Below are positions 14,471 through 20,790 of a stretch of 22,162 nt of DNA, piece by piece. The position numbers were made by a program, and so were the translations under genes. Each line of letters starts with the position of its first letter. Positions within the stretch are counted from its first letter, which is position 1. Source of the stretch: CAMFTQ01 sp051881615 (GTDB lineage: Bacteria > Bacillota > Clostridia > Oscillospirales > Acutalibacteraceae); the NCBI GenBank assembly GCA_051881615.1, contig JBJEQF010000003.1:1-22162 (forward strand), in the 5' to 3' direction. Below the pieces are notes generated by a model. The model was not told the origin of the DNA and did no database searches. It saw only the letters and a program-made list of their open reading frames with translations.

Positions 14471-15544
14471 TTAATATCCTACACCGATATAGTCAAGTAC
14501 TCTTGCCCAGCCATATTTTTCGCCTGTTTGTTCATCTGTGCAACACTTATACATCCAATATTCCCATTCATTTGGATTTGTTTCTTTCAGTCTGTCAAAG
14601 CGGTGCGGTCTTTTTTCGAGATGTATTCCAAAGCCGCACATACTGCATCCGGTACGCTGTGCCTTTGTTGTGTATAGAGTTCCGTCCTCTTTTCGCTCAA
14701 TCGTGCCGTAAATTTCAGGCACAGGAACATTTAAGTCAAGCGCAAGCTGAAGAATATCCTGTCTGTTAAAAATAGCAAACGGAGCAGACCTTATTGTTGA
14801 TTTCCCGAAATAATTACATCCGTTCATCATCAGCGATTTTTGCCGTCTGCCGCCCTCTGATGCCATTAAGCCTAAAAACGGCACACTGTTATGTTCTTTC
14901 GCCCAATTATCGCAAGGTTTTTCTTTGAGATAGTAACAACACTTCGCTGATACCTTAAAATTCGGTATCTGATAGTCAGTGCCTTCGTCCTCATTGCCGT
15001 AGCCGCCAAATTTTTCAAGCCACTTTTGCGATATTTTCATTCGACTGTTTTTACGGTTTCCGCCGTACTCTCCTGTTTCGCCTGTCATAATTGCGTGTCG
15101 CACCGTTTTGTTTTTGTCGGTAGGGTTAGCAAGCGTTTCTATCTTATTTGCTATTTCCTTTGATAAGACAGGAAATCCAAACTGTTGTATAACTTCTAAT
15201 TTTGTCCACAAAGTGCCATCTTCTTTTTTTAAAGGGTCTACACGGATAATTCCGAGCTGTTTATGTACTTTCTGTATGCTGATGTCCTCTAAGTGTGAGG
15301 CACTTATGCCCGGTGCGTGTATGCCAATCGACTTTAAGAACATAAACAGAGTTATGCTGTCAAGTCCTCCGACTGATACGTGATAGTTCAGATCTCGCTT
15401 GTCGCACTCTCTGACAAACTCCCACGCCCTGATTTCTGCGTAACGAACTTTGAAATCGTAATCTTGCTTTTGCTTTACAATAAAATCGGCAATTTTCTTT
15501 TCCGTTCCGAGCCTTGCCATACGCTCATAAACGTTTTCTGCCAA
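14471..15544 (-). CDS. PAPS reductase / PP-loop family protein
   Basis: The protein has about 357 residues. The PP-loop SVGGLDS (near residue 57-63) binds ATP or an adenylyl group and identifies the adenine-nucleotide alpha-hydrolase superfamily that holds PAPS reductases and DndC-type proteins. Further on, KCCYYLKEKPCDNW and CSMCGFGIH supply four or more Cys that may bind an iron-sulfur cluster. Phages commonly carry such genes; the proposed roles are sulfur metabolism or nucleic acid modification. The TTG at 15544, six bases after AGAGGTG, is the best start; a GTG at 15553 is inside that site. It lies two genes after a radical SAM gene. Confidence 0.85.
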   Translation of the reverse strand: MAENVYERMARLGTEKKIADFIVKQKQDYDFKVRYAEIRAWEFVRECDKRDLNYHVSVGGLDSITLFMFLKSIGIHAPGISASHLEDISIQKVHKQLGIIRVDPLKKEDGTLWTKLEVIQQFGFPVLSKEIANKIETLANPTDKNKTVRHAIMTGETGEYGGNRKNSRMKISQKWLEKFGGYGNEDEGTDYQIPNFKVSAKCCYYLKEKPCDNWAKEHNSVPFLGLMASEGGRRQKSLMMNGCNYFGKSTIRSAPFAIFNRQDILQLALDLNVPVPEIYGTIERKEDGTLYTTKAQRTGCSMCGFGIHLEKRPHRFDRLKETNPNEWEYWMYKCCTDEQTGEKYGWARVLDYIGVGY

Positions 15545-15545
15545 T

Positions 15546-15839
15546 TTAAACACCTCTCTTTGCTATGTTATTAACTATGCAAACCGCTGCCGAGCCGTAG
15601 GCTGTTATAGTCAGCAGTCCGACTGCGTAGGGTATAGTGCCGTTGCAGGACATCTCGCCGATTATAAATGCTGATATAATAAGCACCGTAACGGCGATAT
15701 GTTCAGCGTATTTGCAAATCCACCTAAGCGACAGCCTGACGGCTTTTTTGATTTCCTGCGCCGACCTGACGAGCAGTCCGACTGCAAACAAAAAGCAGCG
15801 TGACTGTGCAAGGTCTATTACGGTTTTTCGTTTTATCAT
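15546..15839 (-). CDS. Small membrane protein with two helices (97 aa)
   Basis: A basic N-terminal part (to about residue 45, with a moderately hydrophobic CFLFAVGLLV stretch) is followed by two membrane segments, AVTVLIISAFIIG and YAVGLLTITAYGSAAVCIV. The start has AAAGGAG seven bases upstream and shares one base with the radical SAM stop codon. No family is recognised. A holin is conceivable from size but the position in the early operon argues against that. Confidence 0.7.
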   Translation of the reverse strand: MIKRKTVIDLAQSRCFLFAVGLLVRSAQEIKKAVRLSLRWICKYAEHIAVTVLIISAFIIGEMSCNGTIPYAVGLLTITAYGSAAVCIVNNIAKRGV

Positions 15840-16758
15840 TATTTTACTCCTTTGTAATCTTCAAATTTTTCAACACTTCTGAAAATCCAACGGCAGTTGC
15901 ACCATCGTTGTAAATCTCTGTGTTTTTTATCTGCTGTTTCTTTTTGGTAAATCATTACATACGGCGAATATCCCAAATCACGCAACGTATAAATACGATA
16001 TAAATCTTCATCAATAGTACTATTAAAATTTGTAAGTACATATACAGACCTGTTTCTGTCAGATTTGATATTTGTATGCTTTAAAAACAGTTTAAAATAA
16101 TCGGTCAAATCCTGTTTTGGGTTATCCCAAGCAAAATGTATCATCTTTGTTTTTATTTTATTTAAAAGCTCTATGTTATCAGGATTTATAAGTCTGATAT
16201 CAAGTCCCTGAGTAAAATCAACGTTTGCTTTGCTATTAGCAAGTTGAATTAAAATCTCTTCGTGATTTTTGCAGGCTAACAAATTAGGGTCGAGCAGTTT
16301 AATCTCTTTTTGCCCTCTCCAAAATTCCGACAAGTCAGCTACCTGTTGCGAGCATAAACCCTCTTTTTTACCGACAACACAGAAACCGCACCCACGGGGA
16401 CAGCCTCTTGTAAGAAATCCGACTGCATATTTATAGTCGGGATAAAGGCTGTAATCAGGATAGATATGTTCGATTTCGTCAGGTAAAGATTGATTTTTTG
16501 TAGTGTCAAATATTTCTTTTCCGTTTTCAACAGAGATACAATAACCTGTACGCCACGTCTGATTTCATCAGCATTAACAATACCGTTTGTTTCAATGTCA
16601 TCAGTAAAGCTGAATACCTTTGACGCATAGACGAGGTCATAACGCTCAAGGTAATTTATAAAATCAACATCATCGCCACGTTGTTTATGATATGCGGATA
16701 TTTTCATTAGAGGCAGAGATGGGAAATTGTGACAATCCGACCATAATCCGATTTTCAT
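15839..16758 (-). pseudogene. Radical SAM protein split by a one-base frameshift
   Basis: The first frame (16758 to about 16550) reads MKIGLWSDCHNFPSLPLMKI and on to NADEIRRG; the second (from about 16549 to 15839) continues with TGYCISVENGKEIF, then RGCPRGCGFC, the CX3CX2C iron-sulfur motif of radical SAM enzymes, and ends FEDYKGVK. The length 920 is one base short of 307 codons, and restoring one G at about 16551-16553 (GGCG to GGCGG) joins both into one 306-residue protein. Radical SAM enzymes start radical reactions such as methylation or ring formation; the substrate here is unknown. It may be a true inactivation or an assembly error in this gapped draft. GGAG lies upstream of the ATG. 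Confidence 0.88.
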
Positions 16759-16769
16759 TTCTATCGCTC

Positions 16770-16976
16770 CTAATATTTAATACTGCCGTTGAACTCATCA
16801 AGGCAGCGGCACTTTTCCGTAGTGTACCATATGCACCCTTTTCCGGCAGGACAACCTCGGCTTACACCTGTGTCGAGGATAAAGTGACACATATACGGTG
16901 TCGAGCTGTCCCTAATACGTCGGTAATGCCCACAGCCTTTGCAGAACTTGTGATTTTTGCTTAATGTATTAAACAA
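16770..16976 (-). CDS. Cys-rich phage protein (68 aa)
   Basis: The sequence FCKGCGHYRRIRDSSTPYMC then GVSRGCPAGKGC shows the 'C-x2-C...C...RGCPAxxC' pattern that I recognise from small Firmicute phage proteins, likely zinc-binding. It starts with TTG, with GGTGAGTAGG upstream, and ends 11 bases before the radical SAM start. Function unknown. Confidence 0.75.
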   Translation of the reverse strand: MFNTLSKNHKFCKGCGHYRRIRDSSTPYMCHFILDTGVSRGCPAGKGCIWYTTEKCRCLDEFNGSIKY

Positions 16977-16990
16977 AACCTACTCACCTT

Positions 16991-17010
16991 TACTTTCGGC
17001 TACTTTCGGC
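16991..17010 (-). repeat. Perfect 10-bp tandem duplication at a stop codon
   Basis: TACTTTCGGC occurs twice in direct tandem. The stop codon of the excisionase-like gene (17000-17002) lies at the junction, so the duplication marks the gene's end. Probably a replication-slippage product. Confidence 0.6.
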
Positions 17011-17308
17011 GAGGAACGCTGAAATATTTTGTGAATGCGCTTAGTTCTACAACTTTCCTTTTTGCAAAATCGCAACTTGGGAAATCGGATCTGTTGAACA
17101 GTTCCTGCACAGTCGGCTCTGACCAGCCTAATTGCTTTGCCGCTTCTTTTATGCTGATGAATTTTGTTCCATTCTTGACGTTTTCCATTAAATCCTTAGT
17201 CTGTGAAACTGCGATTTCAAAGCTGTTCTGCAACTGTTCTGTTGTGTCGGCTTCAATGTTTATTGTAAATTTCTGCGGAACATCAATTTCAATTCTTATT
17301 GCCGGCAT
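17000..17308 (-). CDS. Excisionase-like helix-turn-helix protein (102 aa)
   Basis: The N-terminal part (about 1-45) is beta-strand rich (IRIEIDVPQKFTINIEADT). The C-terminal part, FISIKEAAKQLGWSEPTVQELFNRSDFPS then an RKVVELSAF wing, matches the MerR-like HTH_17 fold used by phage excisionases and regulators. AGAGGTG lies seven bases before the ATG. Candidate roles are directionality factor for the integrase or transcription regulator; the gene is distant from the integrase gene and in the lytic operon, where an excisionase would be useful. Confidence 0.7.
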   Translation of the reverse strand: MPAIRIEIDVPQKFTINIEADTTEQLQNSFEIAVSQTKDLMENVKNGTKFISIKEAAKQLGWSEPTVQELFNRSDFPSCDFAKRKVVELSAFTKYFSVPRRK

Positions 17309-17341
17309 TATTTTTCACCTCTTTTTCTATGTGAATAAATT

Positions 17342-17599
17342 TCACACAATACAATTTGTATTTGAAATTACAAGCTCACCGTCAATCTTAAGCTCAATAA
17401 TTGAGTAGTAACCGTTAGCCTTGCTAAACGTTTTATTAAAACTAACTTTATGCCCAAAGTCCTCGACTACCGCTGCCAACGCCGACAGCCTGCCATAATT
17501 TATGTGATTAAGGCTTGCGTCACCTTCCGCAGCGAAACTATTGACGTTTACCGCTGCAAGAATTAAGCGGTTTCTTAGCTCGTTGTAGTATGTACCCAT
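17342..17599 (-). CDS. Hypothetical protein (85 aa)
   Basis: Short protein with helical first half (GTYYNELRNRLILAAVNVNS) and a strand-rich end (YYSIIELKIDGELVISNTN). No family recognised. The ATG at 17599 has AAAGGA upstream; a GTG three codons earlier is less likely because it is almost on the ribosome binding site. Confidence 0.6.
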   Translation of the reverse strand: MGTYYNELRNRLILAAVNVNSFAAEGDASLNHINYGRLSALAAVVEDFGHKVSFNKTFSKANGYYSIIELKIDGELVISNTNCIV

Positions 17600-17628
17600 T
17601 GTATTCACCGTCCTTTTTATTGCTGAAA

Positions 17629-17820
17629 TTACTTAATCATTATTGGTGTCATTTCGATTACGTCATTGGATATAGTTTTTAGTACAAGTTTCACAACGTC
17701 TAAACGACGAGCTTCTACCGGGAGTGATTTGCATATTTCCGCAAGACCTACTTTCGCCACCTTATTGATTTCTGAAATACTTATTGCGAAACCATCAGCA
17801 AAGACATACCTTTCATCCAT
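17629..17820 (-). CDS. Hypothetical protein (63 aa)
   Basis: The protein starts MDERYVFADGFAISISEINK and ends IEMTPIMIK, with a mixed helix/strand look and no Cys. AGGTGG lies about seven bases upstream of the ATG, so translation is likely. The neighbours are similar small genes of the early operon; no function is suggested. Confidence 0.6.
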   Translation of the reverse strand: MDERYVFADGFAISISEINKVAKVGLAEICKSLPVEARRLDVVKLVLKTISNDVIEMTPIMIK

Positions 17821-17856
17821 TTTCTCACCACCTTTTTACTGCGAACGCATATTTAA

Positions 17857-18072
17857 TTAAGCGTTCTCTGCAATTTTGCGAGCTTCGGCAGCGGAAACTT
17901 CGTCAAACAGCATTGAAAAACTGTAGCCTGTGAGCTTGTCCGACAGCTCAAGGTCGGCAAAAGCCTTACGTACATATCCCTCAATAATAGAGTTAAACAT
18001 ACCGCTGTCGCAGATGTCGTTTATTTCTTTCTTAGATGCAGTCATCAAATTCCAAAATCTAAGTTCGTTCAT
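17857..18072 (-). CDS. Hypothetical helical protein (71 aa)
   Basis: The product begins MNELRFWNLMTASKKEINDI and ends with an Ala/Glu-rich helix (SAAEARKIAENA). I chose the ATG at 18072, which has AAGGAAG eight bases upstream, over a GTG at 18108 inside the upstream gene. No family is recognised. Confidence 0.65.
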   Translation of the reverse strand: MNELRFWNLMTASKKEINDICDSGMFNSIIEGYVRKAFADLELSDKLTGYSFSMLFDEVSAAEARKIAENA

Positions 18073-18085
18073 TTGTTTTTCTTCC

Positions 18086-19218
18086 TTATTCAGCTTCCAC
18101 AAACTCACCGTTTATTAACTGGTAATATGTATCTTCTTTAATTTTCACTCCGTCGACCTGAGTACACTTACAGTCGATAATTTCATATATTCTTTTATCA
18201 TCATTCCAAGTACACTCAGTTAAGACGATATAGCCGCCTTTAACTGCTTTTGCAACAGAATTTTTGCCGATGGCGAGAGCGACGCCATTATTACCACAGT
18301 TTGATTTAGAATTGTTACCAACAGCCATTGCACCGCTACAATCACCTGTAGCACTTGCACCGCTACAATCACCTGTAGCACTTGCACCGCTANNNNNNNN
18401 NNNNNNNNNNNNNNNNNNNNNNNNNNNNNNNNNNNNNNNNNNNNNNNNNNNNNNNNNNNNNNNNNNNNNNNNNNNNNNNNNNNNNNNNNNNNCCTGTAGC
18501 ACTTGCACCGCTACAATCACCTGTAGCACTTGCACCGCTACAATCACCTGTAGCACTTGCACCGCTACAATTACCTGTAGCACTTGCACCGCTACAATTA
18601 CCTGTAGCACTTGCGCCGCTATAATTACCTGTAGCACTTGCGCCGCTATAATTACCTGTAGCACTTGCGCCGCTCTTATATCCTGTAGCACTTGCGCCGC
18701 TATAATTACCTGTAGCACTTGCGCCGCTCTTATATCNNNNNNNNNNNNNNNNNNNNNNNNNNNNNNNNNNNNNNNNNNNNNNNNNNNNNNNNNNNNNNNN
18801 NNNNNNNNNNNNNNNNNNNNNNNNNNNNNNNNNNNNCTGTAGCACTTGCGCCGCTATAATTACCTGTAGCATACTGTTCAGAATTTTTATCACTAAAATT
18901 TACCTTTGATAAGTTAAATTCAATTCCGAGTTTCAATAAACTGTCGAAAGAAATTTTTGTTCCTATTTTAAGTTTTTTAGTGACAGACTTATCCTCACCA
19001 CTTTCGGTAACATCTTTTGGTGATTCTACATTTGCATACTCAGAAAAATTATTACCGTTATAATATGGATAATATCTAAGAACATCTAATGGATGCTCGC
19101 AAAAGTGCATACCGCTTTCACAAAGCTTTGCATTTTTCTCTTCAAAAACAGTATTTTCTGAATACTGCTTGCCTCTGCAAATCAACCCTTTGTCAAAGCC
19201 TTTATATCCCTTAATCAT
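18086..19218 (-). CDS. DUF7666-like protein with nine-residue tandem repeats, interrupted by assembly gaps
   Basis: The N-terminal domain (about 120 residues: GYKGFDKGLICRGKQY, ESGMHFCEHPLDVLRYYP, LKIGTKISFDSLLKLGIEF) matches the DUF7666 type found in phages. Then come tandem units of nine residues, x-x-SGASATG, where x-x is NY, YK, NC or DC. A degenerate end (NGVALAIGKNSVAKAV) and a short C-terminal domain (YIVLTECTWNDDKRIYEIID) follow. The SxAxG spacing recalls left-handed beta-roll heads of trimeric autotransporters, so a beta-roll or solenoid is likely; this is inferred. Two 100-N gaps hide repeat copies and break the frame, because 100 is not a multiple of three. The true length is unknown. 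It is the second gene of the early operon. Confidence 0.8.
18393..18492. other. Assembly gap of 100 N inside the repeat array
   Basis: Exactly 100 N, the usual placeholder for a gap of unknown size. The gap is flanked by identical 27-bp units, so the assembly collapsed or broke in the repeat. Confidence 0.97.
18737..18836. other. Second assembly gap of 100 N inside the repeat array
   Basis: Also exactly 100 N and flanked by 27-bp units. With the first gap it leaves the copy number of the array undetermined. Confidence 0.97.
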
Positions 19219-19269
19219 TATCTTTCCTCCTTGTTTTATCTGTATTTATTAGGCAGGCTTGCTCCGCTT

Positions 19270-19476
19270 TTAGGCGGGTTTGCTGTCTGTCGGCATAAAG
19301 TAGTCATACGATACCTTAAAAAGGTCGCAGATTTTTACGTACTCCTCAACATCAAGATCACGTTCGCCGTTTACCATTGAGCTTACAGCCGCTGGCGAAA
19401 GACCGATACCGTTTGCTACATAATTCTGCTTTATTCCGTTATCCTTGATGTATTTGGCTATCTTTTCACGTACCAT
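19270..19476 (-). CDS. Cro-like XRE-family regulator (68 aa)
   Basis: This small protein is a single XRE helix-turn-helix domain (KQNYVANGIGLSPAAVSSMV, about 17-36, followed by NGERDLDVEEYVKICDLF). It is the first gene of the minus-strand operon and is divergent from the repressor at 19661, the position of Cro or an antirepressor in a lysis/lysogeny switch. AAAGGAG lies ten bases before the ATG. Its promoter and operator sites are in the 19477-19660 region. Confidence 0.88.
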   Translation of the reverse strand: MVREKIAKYIKDNGIKQNYVANGIGLSPAAVSSMVNGERDLDVEEYVKICDLFKVSYDYFMPTDSKPA

Positions 19477-19501
19477 TTGTTATCAACTCCTTTTATAACG
19501 T

Positions 19502-19590
19502 CAGTAAAGTTTTTCTGTACTGCACCTATATATTAGCATAGAAAAACTTTACTGTCAACAGATTTTTGATAAAAAAATAAAGTTTTTCTG
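19502..19590. promoter_or_regulatory. Three (possibly four) 16-bp operator copies in the switch region
   Basis: CAGTAAAGTTTTTCTG lies at 19502-19517 on the plus strand, its near-complement TAGAAAAACTTTACTG at 19539-19554, and AAATAAAGTTTTTCTG at 19575-19590. A weaker fourth match, TAAGTTTTGCTATG, lies in the spacer of the plus promoter near 19609-19622. The second copy lies in the spacer of the minus promoter and the first just downstream of its start. This is the pattern of phage repressor/Cro operators. Confidence 0.8.
19530..19558 (-). promoter_or_regulatory. Promoter of the minus-strand early operon
   Basis: On the minus strand TTGACA (19553-19558) and TAATAT (19530-19535) with a 17-base spacer. 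An operator copy covers most of the spacer, so a bound repressor would block RNA polymerase. Confidence 0.82.
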
Positions 19591-19600
19591 AATTTTATTA

Positions 19601-19629
19601 TTGATTTTTAAGTTTTGCTATGCTATAAT
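19601..19629 (+). promoter_or_regulatory. Promoter of the repressor gene
   Basis: TTGATT (19601-19606) and TATAAT (19624-19629) with a 17-base spacer, about 30 bases before the repressor start codon. A degenerate operator-like sequence lies in the spacer, which would allow autoregulation. Confidence 0.8.
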
Positions 19630-19660
19630 GTAAACATAATAAAGAGAGGAGATACACGTA

Positions 19661-20026
19661 ATGAGTGATAGTATTCGAGAAATATTGCGTGATAATTTGG
19701 AGTATTACATAAATGGTTCTGACTTTACTCAAAAAAACCTTGCCGAACAAATTGGTGTATCAAAAGGAGCAATAACTAATTGGCTTAATGGGAGTAATTC
19801 TCCAAACATTGAAGTATTGGCAAGGCTCTGTCAAGTACTTAATGTAAAAATGTCCGATATGTTGACTAAAAAAGATAATGTAATAGCAAACATCAATGAT
19901 GCCTTTCACCTTAACGACCACGAAAAGAAAGTTATTACAGCCTACCGCCAACAGCCGTCAATGCAGGAAGCAGTTGACAGACTACTCTGCTTAGAGCAGG
20001 AATACATAAAAGAAAAACACGCCTGA
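19661..20026 (+). CDS. CI-like XRE-family repressor (121 aa)
   Basis: The N-terminal domain (about 1-70) is a XRE helix-turn-helix, with FTQKNLAEQIGVSKGAITNWLNGSNSPNIEVLARLCQVL. The C-terminal 50 residues are helical (AFHLNDHEKKVITAYRQQPSMQEAVDRLLCLEQEY), a dimerisation segment common in short Firmicute phage repressors. It has no S24 peptidase domain, so RecA-driven self-cleavage is not expected and induction must use another route. GAGGAG lies nine bases upstream of the ATG. A 7-bp hairpin (20016-20037) overlaps the stop codon. The gene heads the plus-strand immunity/integration side. Confidence 0.88.
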   Translation: MSDSIREILRDNLEYYINGSDFTQKNLAEQIGVSKGAITNWLNGSNSPNIEVLARLCQVLNVKMSDMLTKKDNVIANINDAFHLNDHEKKVITAYRQQPSMQEAVDRLLCLEQEYIKEKHA

Positions 20027-20069
20027 TAAAGCGTGTTAAAAATATAATTTTTATAAAGGAGTTTTTATA

Positions 20070-20465
20070 ATGGACAATAAAATAGCAAAAAGGATTTTAA
20101 TGTTTATCGCATTAACGGTTATCGCTGCCGGAATAGCTTTAGGCTTTATTTATAGCATACCTGTGGAACACGAAACATATACCGCTTTTTCCGGGTCACG
20201 TACCACAATCGAATATACATTTAATTTTCAACTGATGTTTTCAGTATGGATTGGCGGTGCGGCAGGCTTAGTACTGCCTTGTGCTTTAATTACAGGAGTA
20301 ATTCAGTGTTTAAACAAAATCTCTGATGACCTGCAATCATTAAAGAAAAAAGCACAGGATATTGCAGATGTAAATCCTATGAAAGGCTGGATTTGCCCTA
20401 AGTGCGGAAAGGTAAATCAGAATAACGTTGGCTCTTGCGGTTGCGGTGAGCAAAAGCCACAGTAA
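20070..20465 (+). CDS. Two-helix membrane protein with C-terminal zinc ribbon (131 aa)
   Basis: Two membrane segments lie at about 8-27 (ILMFIALTVIAAGIALGFIY) and 58-80 (FSVWIGGAAGLVLPCALITG). A short coiled segment follows (DDLQSLKKKAQDIADVN), then WICPKCGKVNQNNVGSCGCG, a four-Cys zinc ribbon on the cytoplasmic side. AAAGGAG lies before the ATG. It lies between repressor and integrase, where many prophages carry lysogenic conversion or superinfection-exclusion genes; this role is inferred from position only. Confidence 0.8.
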   Translation: MDNKIAKRILMFIALTVIAAGIALGFIYSIPVEHETYTAFSGSRTTIEYTFNFQLMFSVWIGGAAGLVLPCALITGVIQCLNKISDDLQSLKKKAQDIADVNPMKGWICPKCGKVNQNNVGSCGCGEQKPQ

Positions 20466-20588
20466 CGTTTAATAATAAAATCGTTAAGCAGTATTGATTT
20501 TTTGAACGTCAATTAACAAAAACAGGGCATTTCTGTTAATTGCTCCTCAAAAATAGCGAACAATATTCAAAAACATTATAAAATAAAA

Positions 20589-20620
20589 AACCGCCCTGCT
20601 CTGCTGGAACAGAACAGGAC
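20589..20620 (-). terminator. Probable intrinsic terminator, minus strand
   Basis: CCGCCCTGCTCTG (20591 on) pairs, with a few G-T pairs, with CAGAACAGGACGG (to about 20622). Read on the minus strand it is followed by GGTTTTTTATTTT, a good terminator signature. No minus-strand gene is visible to its right, so it may shield the lysogenic genes from antisense transcription entering from the integrase region. Boundaries are approximate. Confidence 0.6.
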
Positions 20621-20676
20621 GGCAACCATAACACAGGGTGCTACGGTACGCAATTGAGCAAAAATATTGTACCATA

Positions 20677-20710
20677 CCCTTGTAAATTATGCAATAGATA
20701 TTTACAAGGG
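20677..20710. promoter_or_regulatory. Perfect 11-bp inverted repeat upstream of the integrase gene
   Basis: CCCTTGTAAAT (20677-20687) and ATTTACAAGGG (20700-20710) are separated by 12 bases and lie 80 bases before the integrase start. Likely a protein-binding site (regulator of the integrase gene, excisionase or integrase). The remaining bases of 20466-20790 hold no gene I can support. Confidence 0.6.
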
Positions 20711-20790
20711 ATTTTTGCACCCATTTTAAGCGATAGATGGAGTAACAATTTGTTACACCATCGGCAAAATACAAAAAGGAGTGCAAAACT

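Larger units (their letters stand above)
18320..18870 (-). repeat. 27-bp tandem repeat array
   Basis: Units of the form CCTGTAGCACTTGCxCCGCT plus a seven-base variable end run head to tail with no spacers. About 14 units are visible across three segments. The variable end changes in blocks: acaatca nearest the gene's 3' side, then acaatta, then ataatta and cttatat towards the 5' side; GCACCG units switch to GCGCCG units at the same place. This suggests local duplication of neighbouring units. Confidence 0.9.

Noticed and set aside
15546..15839. Holin
   Set aside because: Two membrane segments and size would fit, but the gene is in the early operon with no endolysin near it.
18264..18842. Long plus-strand and alternative minus-strand frames through the repeat (CSTCTATIT and LQVIVAVQV units)
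   Set aside because: They arise because the 27-bp unit is a multiple of three, so all frames stay open. They have no supported start and no match to the flanking domain.
18320..18870. Possible CRISPR array
   Set aside because: The units are contiguous with no spacers and encode a protein in frame; no cas genes are present.
20016..20037. Hairpin at the repressor stop codon as a terminator
   Set aside because: It has a 7-bp stem with no T-run on the plus strand; the next gene follows closely with a good ribosome binding site.
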